From NCBI GenBank assembly GCA_022829145.1, contig CM040743.1, positions 27,951,646-28,015,645 on the forward strand: a stretch of 64,000 nt of DNA. Direction: 5' to 3'. Position 1 is the stretch's first letter; every line of letters begins with the position of its first letter. Of this stretch, positions 24,401-34,200 are shown in pieces. The DNA comes from Albula goreensis (lineage: Eukaryota; Chordata; Actinopteri; Albuliformes; Albulidae). The position numbers were made by a program, and so were the translations under genes. The notes beneath the pieces are model-generated. The model was not told the origin of the DNA and did not search any database. It worked only from the letters and a program-made list of their open reading frames with translations.

Positions 24401-26290
24401 AGCTATGTGTTGTATCTCTGAACATTATGTGTATGTATGTATATATATATATATATATATATATACATACATATAAACAAAGAATAAAAACTATATGATC
24501 ACCACAAATATTAATCATGTATTTAACAATTGGACATATGTGCTCTGCCCCTTCACAGGACCAGTAACTGTCCATAGCGTCAAGTGAGGAACTTGGGGTT
24601 ACACTGGCAGATCAAAAAATGCTAACCGCACGTGATTTTATTGTATGTAATGCTTATTATTTGATTGGCTGAAACATGCAACACCGTTTTGATCTTAACA
24701 ACTTACTCCACCCATTGCACACTGCGCCATGTGAGGGACCTCCTACTACAAGAAGCGCCAGGGAATAGACCCGCCAAATTTGATTTACCTTGCAAATAGC
24801 TTTGCAAGTTCCACCCTCCCATCGAATGTTTTGCAAGAATCGGGCAATGACTGATTTCTGACATATGAGTTTGAAAATAGGGCCCTCAAACTCACCCAGT
24901 AAAAGGATTTAAATAGGATGTACAGTAGCATGTTTACAACTGCCATTTGTCTCCCTTCATGTAGAGCGAATATCTGGAACTGCAATCACTGGCCCTACGG
25001 GACAACTGATAGCAGGAAACAGCTCTGCAAATATGAGTTGCCAGGCAACAGGTGGGACCGTCATCACCAGATCGTGGCTGAAGGATGGAACACCACTGTC
25101 TCCTGGCGACAGAGTCACCATCTCCAAGGATAAGAGCTCTGTCGCTATCTCTCCAGTAGAGAAAACAGACACTGGGGAGTACCAGTGCAAGCTCACCAAT
25201 GCAGTGAACACTGACTCCGCGAGCTACAAAATGACTGTCAACTGTAAGTACCCCATATGTCTGACTGAGCACAAGTTGTTGCCAGATGTGCTCAATACAA
25301 TATAAATGCAATCTATTATTGCCTTCATGAGCATGTGATAACACAAAAAACCCACAAAATATCTTGCCTGCCTTAGTGAAATTGCATTGATCTAGAATGT
25401 AACAATATGGGCTGGGCTGTTGCTGTTGGCTATTTGGCTTTGATTTGAAACTGTAATAGCCCACTTACATTTGAGATAATCTTTTATGCCCTGCTATACG
25501 AGAATACTGAGGCTGTCTGTCTTTGGTAATAGTGCCTCTGTGGTCAGGGGAAACCCTTTCCTGTATTGTGTTTACCGCTATCACTGCCCAGTGTATGTAT
25601 TAGTGTCCATGTGGTTCTGTTTCAGATGGACCAGAGGGAGTGACCATAATAGGAGGAGAAGCAGTTGAAATGGGGGATCTGGTGAAACTGAAATGTGCTG
25701 CTTCATCACTACCCCCTGCCACGTTCACCTGGTCCTTCAATGGAACGCAATTAGAGGAGACATCGGCGGAATACGTCATTGAGAAAGCAATCTACCGCAA
25801 CAGTGGGAAGTATGCATGTGTAGCTAAGAATGCCATCACTGAAAAGACTTCCTCCGCTGTCCACATTCTCTCTGTAAAAGGTAAGGGGGACTCACTGAAC
25901 AGTTCTTAATACTTAAATAATACTTTGTCCTTAAATATCAAATGCCCTTTAATTCACTGAAAGCTGTCTTCTGATTAAAGTACCATAGCCCTGAGTCACA
26001 ATACACAAAAGTTACAATTTTTATTGACCCCCCTCTCAAAATTTTAAGAATTTTTGCATTGTGGGCAATGGTATTGCAGTACCAGGGTATATATAGTTGT
26101 AATAAACCACAAGTAACTTAAACTGAATACTTTATTAGTCTGTAAGCTGATTGATGATACCTGTTTCTGCAGAGGAAGGAACACTTGATGAGTCTCTGTC
26201 AGGAGGGGCAATCGCAGGGATTGTGATTGCTGTTCTGGTTGTTGTTGCGATCATTGCTGCAGCGGTTTATTACAAGCGGACACACACAAA
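12363..26290 (+). CDS. CEACAM-like Ig-superfamily membrane protein, whole gene (seven recognised exons)
   Basis: The coding exons are join(12363-12414, 14181-14516, 15883-16161, 17008-17274, 24965-25243, 25626-25880, 26173-26290), plus a tail exon that is not settled. All introns between Ig exons are phase 1, so domains can be shuffled without shifting frame. The order is signal peptide, V-type N domain, then Ig domains in the pattern A-B-A-B, then one transmembrane helix. In favour of the CEACAM family are an N domain without the B- and F-strand cysteines, YGPD/YGPE at the start of the B-type domains, the LSGGAIAGIVIA transmembrane start, and location beside grik5 as in mammals. Mammalian CEACAMs act in homophilic or heterophilic adhesion and signalling at epithelial and immune cell surfaces; this role is only inferred here. 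Other Ig receptors of fish are a weaker alternative. Confidence 0.8.
12415..14180 (+). other. Intron 1 of the CEACAM-like gene
   Basis: A 1.77 kb intron with canonical GTAAGC donor and TTTTTGCAG acceptor. I saw no coding likeness or recognisable element in it. Confidence 0.6.
14181..14516 (+). CDS. CEACAM-like gene, exon 2 (V-type N domain lacking the disulfide)
   Basis: The exon lies between acceptor TTTTTGCAG and donor TATG|GTGAGT, phase 1 at both ends, and adds 112 codons. It encodes a V-set-like domain with VGQNVTFATT as B strand, ITWTFNDGTG with the core Trp, YQGRIVFNKTTGALLLKEV as D-E strands and the TSDSGDYSVSM block as F strand. Neither strand B nor strand F has the usual Cys, which is also the case in the N domain of mammalian CEACAM and PSG proteins. 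NVT and NKT are N-glycosylation sites. The domain start (ECWADQQALVP) contains a single Cys near the predicted signal cleavage region. Confidence 0.85.
14517..15882 (+). other. Intron 2 of the CEACAM-like gene
   Basis: A 1.37 kb AT-rich intron, GTGAGT donor and CCCATAG acceptor. No other feature recognised. Confidence 0.6.
15883..16161 (+). CDS. CEACAM-like gene, exon 3 (Ig domain, A-type)
   Basis: The acceptor CCCATAG and donor AGCT|GTGAGT give a phase 1-1 exon of 93 codons. It encodes an Ig domain with Cys in VSLTCSAGG and GPFTCSVSN, and the core Trp in TYKWLSG. The sequence begins EPVTGVEVKANVTD and ends LTLNIS. The DxGxYxC motif is altered to SDKGPFTC. The two Cys can form the standard disulfide. 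It resembles exon 5 more than its neighbours in layout, consistent with an ancestral duplication of a two-exon unit. Confidence 0.85.
16162..17007 (+). other. Intron 3 of the CEACAM-like gene
   Basis: An 846 bp intron, GTGAGT donor and GTTGTAG acceptor. No other feature recognised. Confidence 0.6.
17008..17274 (+). CDS. CEACAM-like gene, exon 4 (Ig domain, B-type)
   Basis: The exon follows acceptor GTTGTAG and ends CTAG|GTGAGT, phase 1 at both ends, 89 codons. It begins by completing Tyr and then reads GPDTAVMTVTP, giving the YGPD signature found at the start of CEACAM B-type domains. Cys are in ISMSCSSLS and NYSCIAQN, and the core Trp is in FEWLFNG. This is a compact C2/I-type Ig domain. 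The 7.7 kb intron that follows separates it from the second Ig pair. Confidence 0.85.
19325..20149. mobile_element. hAT-like nonautonomous element
   Basis: The ends are TAGGGATGTAC at 19325 and GTACATCTCCA at 20149, which are imperfect inverted repeats. The flanking 8 bp are ATATACAC (left) and ATATATAC (right), differing at one position, as expected for an old hAT target-site duplication. The subterminal GAATACGTTATTCGG is typical of such elements. A 123-codon minus-strand frame inside (19995-19624) shows no transposase motif. The right-end sequence recurs alone at 42981-43040. Confidence 0.6.
21516..21563. repeat. ACAT microsatellite
   Basis: About twelve copies of ACAT/CATA in tandem, inside repeat copy A. 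The same position in copy C (46862-46908) is also expanded, while copy B has only a short remnant (near 41815). Confidence 0.9.
21825..21985. repeat. Large inverted repeat with hammerhead-like core, copy A
   Basis: Arms CTCAAACAAACAGCA (21865-21879) and TGCTGTTTGTTTGAG (21927-21941) are perfect inverted repeats. Weaker pairing extends outward (GGTTGGACA near 21828 against TGTCCAACT near 21973). Between them lie CTGAAGA (21896-21902) and GAAA (21915-21918), the two conserved blocks of a hammerhead core. The expected cleavage triplet reads AAC instead of GUC, so this copy would not be expected to self-cleave. Confidence 0.5.
22516..24115. mobile_element. Nonautonomous DNA element with about 100 bp terminal inverted repeats
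   Basis: The first ~97 bases (GTGTAACTGCACCACCTGCA ...) recur as a reverse complement at the right end (... TGCAGGTGGTGCAGTTACAC, ending 24115) with roughly 90 percent identity by eye. Both arms contain the run TTTCCGTTTCC and a CACCCCC block. Weaker inverted similarity continues inward to GCGTACGT. The 1.4 kb interior is rich in TTAGCTAG motifs and has no transposase frame. No clear target-site duplication was found, so the superfamily is open. Confidence 0.65.
24431..24474. repeat. GTAT/TA microsatellite
   Basis: GTATGTATGT followed by about thirteen TA units and ACATACAT, a self-complementary tract that could form a hairpin. It lies 0.5 kb upstream of exon 5. Confidence 0.9.
24965..25243 (+). 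CDS. CEACAM-like gene, exon 5 (Ig domain, A-type)
   Basis: The exon runs from acceptor CATGTAG to donor AACT|GTAAGT, phase 1-1, 93 codons, the same length as exon 3. It encodes ERISGTAITGPTGQLIAG, then Cys in ANMSCQATGG, core Trp in TRSWLKDG and Cys in DTGEYQCKLTNA. The DTGEYQC block is a standard F strand. N-glycosylation sites include NSS and NMS. Confidence 0.87.
25626..25880 (+). CDS. CEACAM-like gene, exon 6 (Ig domain, B-type)
   Basis: The exon is bounded by GTTTCAG and AAAAG|GTAAGG, phase 1-1, 85 codons. It opens with a completed Tyr then GPEGVTIIGG, a YGPE variant of the signature in exon 4. Cys are in VKLKCAASS and KYACVAKN, and the core Trp is in FTWSFNGT. Only 382 bp of intron separates it from exon 5, so the two exons behave as a unit matching exons 3-4. 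Confidence 0.87.
26173..26290 (+). CDS. CEACAM-like gene, exon 7 (transmembrane helix)
   Basis: The exon follows acceptor TTCTGCAG and ends ACAAA|GTGAGT in phase 2. It encodes a short acidic stalk (EEGTLDE), then SLSGGAIAGIVIA and a valine/isoleucine/alanine-rich helix of about 24 residues, then VYYKRTHT at the cytoplasmic side. GG and GxxxG-like spacing in the helix start resembles CEACAM transmembrane segments. The change from phase 1 to phase 2 means the tail exons are not interchangeable with Ig exons. Confidence 0.88.
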
Positions 26291-28803
26291 GTGAGTAGAA
26301 ATGCACCTCAATTTTATCATGTGGCTGGCTTTATCATGATAGAGGCAGCTGGCCCATTTCCGGCCAGTGGTGAACTTAGATATTGGAACTTGGTACCAGC
26401 TGCCTCTATCCACATTGGCACTGGTCTGCCTGTTTCCCCACCCTCCCTTACCCCACCCTTGCAACCTCCTCCTCATTCTTATCATTCTTCTGCATCCCAA
26501 AACTTGCACACTGTGTCATTAGCCATCTTTAGCCCAGCTGTTATCTGGTTTGGGAATCCCCTTTCTGTTGCAGCCCTCTTTCACCACACTTTTAAGTAAG
26601 TTTTTAGGTGCATTTTGACTGATGCTCAAAACATTGTAGTGTGAAAAGAACAGCCCTTAGCTCTATCTTTCCTAAAGGGATATGCAAATTATACATGTCT
26701 GTCTCAACTCCAGAGGCTATTTCCCTGAAAGGTTCTTTATTAGTTTGCTTCATGCTAGAGATGGTTGCCATTTTATGTAAATTTCATTGGACATGTTGCT
26801 GTGTTTGCAAATATAATCAACCATCATAAATAGGACCACAAAACAGAAGAGAAACCCACTTTTAAAAACTGGATGTTTTGTTCACTTTCAACTGAAGCTG
26901 TGAACAGTTCTCACAAACTGTAGCCTTTTCAGTCTGACTTTCAAATTATTGCTTTACATAAAATGTATTCAAAGTTTTCTGTTGAGCTTGAGAGACAAAT
27001 GATATGGAAACTATGATTAGTCACTTCTTTCATCAACATCAGGGAGTTTTATTTAATTTGGGGTCAGAACAGGGAACATGAGGTGGATTTTCTCACGGTT
27101 GTGAGATGGGACTGTAATAGATTAATTCCCAGTCCCACTGTCTACCTCTGTTGGCCTCTGTTAAAGATGTCTTGTTACCTTTGACCTGTTACTGCGACTG
27201 ACAAAGCACACTTCTCCACTCCCATGGACTCCATGTCTGTTATGACTCATTGGACGCGTTTGCTAAGTACATCCGCCTCTCCCATTGGCCGAATGTCTCA
27301 CAGGTGAAATCATTATGATTCACTCGACAACCTTCAGATTTCTATCTGAAGATACTTAATTGCTTTGTTATTCAAAAGTTGACTGTTGCAAAAAAGAAAG
27401 AAACAAACAAAAAAAACCCAGGGTTGGCAACCAAAAGTAATTATGTTACTATGTTTAATTAAACTAATTCTAGCAAAGCAATCAACTGGAATTATGCCTC
27501 AACCAGGAGAGTAGAGAAATTCCACTAGTTTGGATTACTTCTGTCACTGAGCTTTGATAGAGCCATCAGTTCTTGAAGCTTGAGGCTCACAGAGTGCCAA
27601 AACATATGAGGGTTGATTTATTGTGATTAGACACAAACTCTGAGAGTCAAGTCCCACAGCCTTCCCACAGCTCAGTGGAATTTAAAGAAACCAACAAGCA
27701 TACATTCTTTGGACCTTGTAAAATAAGCTAATTGGCCTAAGGGAATAGAGGAGAGGATCATGGGAGGGCAGAGAAAACCGGACTGACGAGTCTGGTTTCC
27801 CCTTCAGATTGCACATTTTGCAGCCAATACAGCTTTGCAGGTTTATCAACGTCACAATATGTCACAAGAAAATGGAAACCTGCAACCCCCTGCTGCTCCA
27901 TTTATGTATATCTATATTTAAGGCAGTTTCACAGTTCATTGGCTTAGTTAAAAAAAGGATTGCACTTCTTAATTCTGTTCATTCTATGTAGCTGCAGACC
28001 ACTGCCTGTCCTATAAAAGCTCTAAGGACACTGTCTAAAGACATACATGTTGTCCTGCTGCCTTTTTCAATACGATCAAAAACAAGCAAAAAGAGGGAAT
28101 AGGATGAATTTATTTTAGGTGACAAGTTAAAATGACAAATAAGGGAGACAGATACCTTTGTTTCTACAAAGATGGTGGTTTATTATTCCGGGGTCTTATT
28201 TTAAGATAATGTGGGTGCGCTGGTTTCACATCTGTAGTGATTCGTCTAATTTCAGCATAAATCATCATTAATTGTTGTTCACAGTTGAATAGGATTAACT
28301 CTGGATTAAAGCCAGATTTAAAGGATTGGTAAAGACAGGGAGAGAGACAATACCCCTCATGACTCCAAATGGCAATAAAGGCCAAAGGACTAGTGTAGGA
28401 TGTACAGTTCACCTGTTTGCACCTTTTCTTAAGCCTTAAGCATTGAAGGATTAAGTATCTTGGTTTCTGTGTTTTGGAAATATTGTCAGACCGCATTCCA
28501 ACACAGTTACAGCAAGCTTGAGGAAAAAGACTGCAGTGTGAGAGCTGAACACACATGGCCCAACCCTGTCCCCTCCCCCCCTCTTTTTTTTTCCTCAAAA
28601 GAAGTAAACAGCGCCACTGCAGAGCGAAGGCTAAATGGTTACCTCAACCACAGTCACTTATCAATCAAACTAGGAAGTTTAGAAGCACACTGGTTATCTC
28701 CCAACATAATTCACTCATCATGATTCATACCATGACTATGACCTGAAGGGTTCAATTTACCAAAAACCTGACATTTTTTCCCACTTTTCAAATTTACATT
28801 CAG
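26291..28803 (+). other. Intron after the transmembrane exon
   Basis: About 2.5 kb between exon 7 and the first candidate tail exon, with no recognised element. A minus-strand open frame at 28598-28164 crosses this region, but shows no family likeness and is left as chance. Confidence 0.4.
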
Positions 28804-28846
28804 AGAGAATGCCCGAATGAAAAACATCTCTGTGTCTCACCTGTAG
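28804..28846 (+). CDS. Candidate short-tail exon of the CEACAM-like gene
   Basis: A strong acceptor (pyrimidine-rich tract then TTACATTCAG) precedes 28804. Joined in phase to exon 7 it would add KENARMKNISVSHL and stop at TAG 28844-28846. The peptide is polar, as expected for a cytoplasmic tail, but carries no tyrosine motif and I do not recognise it. This is inferred from splice signal and frame only; exon 31225-31257 is the alternative. Confidence 0.35.
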
Positions 28847-29599
28847 GAAGGTCATGAAGGTGCTTGAATAACATACCTGTGGTAACACAGTAAATCTCAG
28901 CATTGTACAACAAAGTGTTTGAAATGCCATCTTTCTTTAAAAAAGAAACAACACAGCTCCTTTATTTTTTGTTATTAATAACACTACCAGTAAATTGGGT
29001 GTGTGCCTTCTGTTCATTGTGTGGCCAAAAAATGTACTTGGTCCTAATGGGGAATCTTTGTAAGTTACCTTTGGCAGAAATTCATGGACTCATGCAATGC
29101 AAAGTATTTTTTCAGCTTTTTTCTGTTTTAATTAATCACTATTCAAATGTTTCTTCTCTTGCTTTGCCTGATGCCAACCAAAATAATTGTACACATCCAT
29201 TACAGTCAAACACTCTGAAATTTCATTTGACTCAGCAGTTTTAGTGAAAGTAAATTCATTTTTAGTGAAAAAAACATTTACGAGAATGAGATTTGCAACA
29301 GTGCGCTGTAGGAGAGGGGAGAGAAAGAGGAGGAGGAGGAGGAGTAGAAGAAGTTGCTTGCAGGAGTATGTCTGGAATGCTGTCACCATGTCTTGACAGG
29401 TATTCCTGTTCTCTCCTACTCATTTGAAATGGGATTATGTGGAGCTGGTCGTGGGGTAAACCCCTATCTGCAGAATGCTGCGATGCTCCCCTTTAGTTTT
29501 AGATTTGAAAAAATCTCCTCACTCAAACATGTACACCGCTCTGGCTATTTTCTTCTGGCAATTTCAAGTCATTTTGTAGAGTTTCAAGTGAAGGGGGCA

Positions 29600-30920
29600 G
29601 CATACTTAAAGATTTTTAACCCAGATCTGTGTGAACACAAGGAATAGACAGATACAGAACATTTTGAGAGCACAGGCTGTAATGGTCTTGGCCTCTGGAG
29701 AGATAGGAACACAGGTGAGAGGGAACTAACCCAAGGAGAGTTCTGTAAATGAAACACAACCAATGGGTACGCCTGCATACATACAAAGATGGCTTCTCAG
29801 CTTTTGCATACAATGTACAATGGTACGTAAGATATTTACAGCCAGTGATGAATCACAAGGCACAGTGATCCATAGACACTATAGGTAGATGCATTCCTAT
29901 AAAGCAAGTTGCCATAGTCAAGCCAAAGGTTAAAAAAAAAAAAAAGTTCTTAATGAGAAGCGGGATTTATTTCTAAAATAAAAACGTAGTTTCACATTGA
30001 GCTTAGACAAGATTGGCAATATGCAATTTAAAAGACAATTTTTGATCAATGATTAGACCTAAGCACTTATAACTTGACTCTAGCTCAGTTTCTTTTCCCT
30101 GAGAAGTTAAAATATTTGGGAGATTGGGCGGTAGCTCTCTTGCACTGGAAAAAACAGTTTTAGTTTTATCAGTGTTCAATACCAAATTAGGTTGTTGCAG
30201 ACAAGACTGAATAGCCGTAAATGCTGACTGCAAAAAGTCAAGGGCCTGTACAACAGAAGATAAAGAACAATAAATAATGGTATCACCAGCGTAATAATTG
30301 TACATAGCATTAAATAAATTGTCACAAAGTTTATTAACATAAATGGTATAGGCCCTAACACAGAACCTTGAGGCACTCCTTTAGATACTACCAAAAAAGA
30401 AGAGGTATACCCTACCATTTGAACACATTGCATTCTAGAGGTGATTAGCAAAACAAGAAACTGCATGCTTAGATAAGCCAATGCGGGGAAGCAAGTGTAC
30501 TAAGGTGCCATAGTCAACAGTGTTAAACACCTTTGATAGATCAATAAAGAGAGGTGCACAAATTCTTTTGCTGTCCATTGCCTCAATTATATCATTAACT
30601 ACTTAGAGCAGCAGTGACAGTGCTTTGTCATTTCCTAAAACCAGATTGATATTTGGATAAAATCTTATTTGATTCTAAAAATCAAGGATATAGGCCTGTA
30701 ATTATTCACATTAGATGGATCTCCTCCTTTCAGGAGGGGAAGAATGTAGGCAGATTTCCAAATTTTAGGAATCTCATTGCAAGTGATTTGTAAGATTAAA
30801 ATATGTGACAAGGGTTCAGCAATAAAATCAACAGCTAACTTAAGAAAATAAGTGTCAAGTTAATCAGGAGCTGCAGATTTATTATGATCCAGTTGTTTTC
30901 ACGCCCTTTGGACCTCAGAC
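29600..30920 (-). mobile_element. Non-LTR retrotransposon fragment (RT and C-terminal part)
   Basis: On the minus strand the order of conserved blocks is KSAYILPLLKGGDPSNVNNY with RPISL following (about 30770-30700), SKGVPQGSVLGP (about 30390-30350), a degraded catalytic block YYAGDTIIYCS (about 30290; active elements have YADD, so one Asp is now Gly), LVLNTDKTKTVFSSA, and YKCLGLIIDQKLSF. A C-terminal segment with HWLCFIYRTLLGLVP lies at about 29770-29720. The frame is broken by several stops. This set fits the CR1/L2/Rex-Babar group. It sits between the candidate tail exons of the CEACAM-like gene, in antisense. Confidence 0.75.
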
Positions 30921-31224
30921 ACGGTTAACAGTGTGAAATGGAATTTCTCAACAGGCTGGCATGTCACAAAGGAACACTTGGAATGTATGTTTAGATACAT
31001 GAATAATTTGTGCTTATCTCAAACTGAGTTTTAAGTTTGAGATAACAAATACCAATTCCAAATATGATGTATATTAACCTCTTGGAATAATAATATATGT
31101 CACTATTGACATGAAATCTTTTATTTAGTTACTTGGATGTACGTGAAAGTCTGGAAATATCTCATAGCCTGTGAGTAAGATTTTCCCGGGATCATATATA
31201 ATTCTTTGTTCTTTTCCATTTCAG

Positions 31225-31257
31225 GCTCGAATCACCATATTAACAGTGGGAGAACCG
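31225..31257 (+). CDS. Candidate alternative tail exon of the CEACAM-like gene
   Basis: A 33 bp segment sits between a good acceptor (TTCCATTTCAG) and donor (ACCG|GTAAGC). Joined directly to exon 7 (phase 2) it reads LESPY and stops. Entered in phase 1 it would stay open and read SNHHINSGRTG, which looks more like a real tail but needs a further exon that shifts the frame. Mammalian CEACAM1 makes short and long tails by including or skipping a frame-shifting exon, so this arrangement is plausible but unproven. Confidence 0.35.
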
Positions 31258-34200
31258 GTAAGCACCACTTTCGGTTTCCTCACTCACACACCTGAGTAGC
31301 CAGTCACCAGCTATGGTGACTGTTCATTCCGTGATGCCATGATGAACAAATATTCATTGTTGAGTGCAGTTGTGCAATATGGGTGGTACAGTGAGGTAGG
31401 CTCTGGTCTAGATGTTTATTCTGTGTAGCACTCCCTTTTTGTTGGGATCCTTATCGCAGATATTGGCTTTACTGAAGCAGATATGAGTTTTAAGGGTGCC
31501 ACTCCAATCCCATTGACCGAATTTAATGTCAATTAATTTTGAATTCAAACAATTTTATCTTTCCTTGTAGTCTGGGTGTTAGGGTAACATGCTATGTTAA
31601 AGGTTGGTGTTGATCTAACTGGTTCCAGTTAACTATCTATAGCCTCCACAACTTCTGGGTACTAACATCTTAATATTCTGTTGACTATTTCCCCAACTGG
31701 ATTCAGATCTGGAAGCTAATTCAGTTTCAGCAGTACCCACAGTAGGCAAGGGATTCCTGTTTTTGTAAGATGTGTATTCACTTTATCACAGTATGCATTT
31801 ACATATGCTAATTATAAATATTTTTCAGAAAAACTATGTCATAATTCTGTAGGTATTTCTTTTTTACATGGGCAGGGTCTTGTCCACCTGCTGCCATCTT
31901 AGCCACTGTCTTACAGACATGATGTGAAGTAGCACCTGACAATCTGAGAATACAGGCAGTGATAAGACTCAAGAAGCTGAGGATTATGGTTAGGAAATGA
32001 CAGAAATCAGGAGATTTCTGCTATTTTAGCTGGAAATGACTGACTGAGAATTTCCATCTTCCCACTTTTCCCAGGAGTTCCTACAGGCATCCTCCAGTTT
32101 TCAGAACTCTTGAAGGTCCAGCGCAATGTTTGACGCTCTGTCCAGGGAAGCCCATCCCCATACTCAAATCTGTTTTCAAAGTCCAGCATGAGGAGGTGGA
32201 AGGACCTGGGGACACCTAAAGATGTCACCATGGTCCCCACCCACAGGTCAGTGACCCTCAGGGGGCTGGGAGGGTGGAGCACTCAGACTCTCCCACACGC
32301 TTGTTTGAAACTTTCTGTTCCTTTCCATGGCAAGGTCCTGGAGCGATACGGTTACCCACCACCACACAGAAGAATGTCATTGCTCACATCCCAGTTCCCT
32401 TCCTGGTTTCATGACACACCAGTGCTGTTTTCATTTTATCAATCATTAAGAGAGTGTATCTTTAGCCTGCCTAGGGTATGAGCAAGTGAAATGTTAGATG
32501 GTACCTGAAGTCTGTGTCTTACTTATTAGCAACTTCCCAGGCTAAGAGTAGTGATTAATGCACTAAGGAAGGAGATTTTAACAATTAACTAAAAATGCCC
32601 ACCCCCTCTCTCGTTCTCTCCTTCGCCACTCCCTATCTCCCTCCTGAAACTCCACTATCTGTGTGGGAAACAACACATTCATTGTCATGTCTGCAGGGAA
32701 CAGACATACTCTTGAATTTTTTAAGTTTTCATAATTTTTGATGTTTTCAGAATGATTTCCAAAACAATAATTCCAGGCACCGATATGTTGCATGAATGTA
32801 ACTGGGAACATATTGTGAGCAATGATATTCATCTTTTGTGAAAGATAACGTTCACGTTCTTAAGTGTAATCAGCATTCCAGTTCTAGATCATATTCAATA
32901 AATAACCAGATTCCGTTCTCTTAAGACAAGCCTTTGTAATGTGTTTAATATTTTCTATGATATTTTACAGTCCTCAGCTCTGTATTTTTTACTGTATTTC
33001 TTGAAGAAAAATATTTGTTCATAATGTCCTTAAGTCCTAATGTCCTTTTTGACTGGTTTTGACCATTTTGGTTACTGAGAAATAATCCTGTTAACTGTTA
33101 TGGAATTTAATGTGAACGTATTTACAAATACAAGGGTTTTTTTTTTTTTTCATTACTGGGGACCAAAACTCAGCCATGTTGTTGAAAAAGAGCTGCACCG
33201 CAAATTTGACCTTCTTATCCATATCCCCCATAGTCTGCTTTGTATAAATTATGGTTCAGCCAGTTGAACTACAATAAATGGTATTCAAATGGTGTATTAC
33301 AACTGAATGCACACTGCATGGATGGTTAAAGTGGCATGGTTAGTTTTGTAAAGGTGTGTCAGTGTTTGTTCACCTCATGCAGACTTTTTGTAAAACAAAT
33401 AGAAAATGTGAAGTTCAAAAAAGAAACCACCACTTTCTTTGCCACAATTTTTTACATTTTGAAATCTTTAGAAGCTACTTTTCATTTTGGAAAAGTGACA
33501 TTCATTGCATGGATTTGTTTTTGTTGATGGGTTGAGCACTGCCCAGTGCCTACATTGTTAATGTGTTAAATTTTATCAGCACTTGAAAAAGGCTATGAAT
33601 ACAAGGATCATTCTAAAAGTTTTATTAGCATTAACTGAAATAAAACACCTACATATAAGGTCATCTCATATTTCAACTTTGACTGGTAAAACAACAAATC
33701 TATTTTCAGGGTAAGAGGTTTTCACAACATTCTGACAATTAAAAATCCTCTGCATTGTTGTTATTATCAACAACAGGGTTGTTAACAGTTATAGAAGGTC
33801 AAAGTTTTTGATATGATTGTAGCCATGTACATCATATATACATTGAAAAATGAATAAGTGTGATTGACAGAAAAGTTACATTTGTCTGTTGGAAGGGGTG
33901 GGGTTGGCAGTTGGGGGTTGAGGTATACTTCTTTGTTATGATTTTATCATTTGTATTTAGCATTACATTTTGGGATAGTTTGGAGTTTGTAAAGGGGGTA
34001 ACAGGTTTAGACAAGTAGGGAAGTGCATCTTTTTAATTATTCCTCAGTGTGTGTCAGTAGATGATTTGTATTTGTTTTTTATTTATTTTTTTGAATTTAC
34101 AGTTTGTGTAAGTGATATCGCTGTCATTTTTCCATGTTAATTATCTATCAGCAGTTCCCCATTGGAGTACATTGGTCATTTTTTGTACTTTAGTTGCCAG

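Larger units (their letters stand above)
17275..24964 (+). other. Intron 4 of the CEACAM-like gene, rich in mobile DNA
   Basis: This 7.7 kb intron separates the two Ig-domain pairs. It contains a hAT-like element (19325-20149), a copy of the composite repeat family (about 20565-22140), a 1.6 kb element with long inverted ends (22516-24115) and a TA/GTAT microsatellite (24431-24474). The first 2 kb (17275-19320) shows no recognised element. Confidence 0.65.

Noticed and set aside
24934..25464. A 176-codon minus-strand frame overlapping exon 5.
   Set aside because: It is the antisense shadow of the Ig exon on the plus strand, which has splice sites and a complete domain.
28164..28598. A 144-codon minus-strand frame near the CEACAM-like tail.
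   Set aside because: No recognisable domain, no splice or promoter support, and composition like its AT-rich surroundings. Treated as chance.
32007..32481. Overlapping frames on both strands near 32.0-32.5 kb as a possible signalling-tail exon.
   Set aside because: No tyrosine inhibitory or activating motif and no convincing splice pair was found. Kept only as part of the uncertain 3' region.
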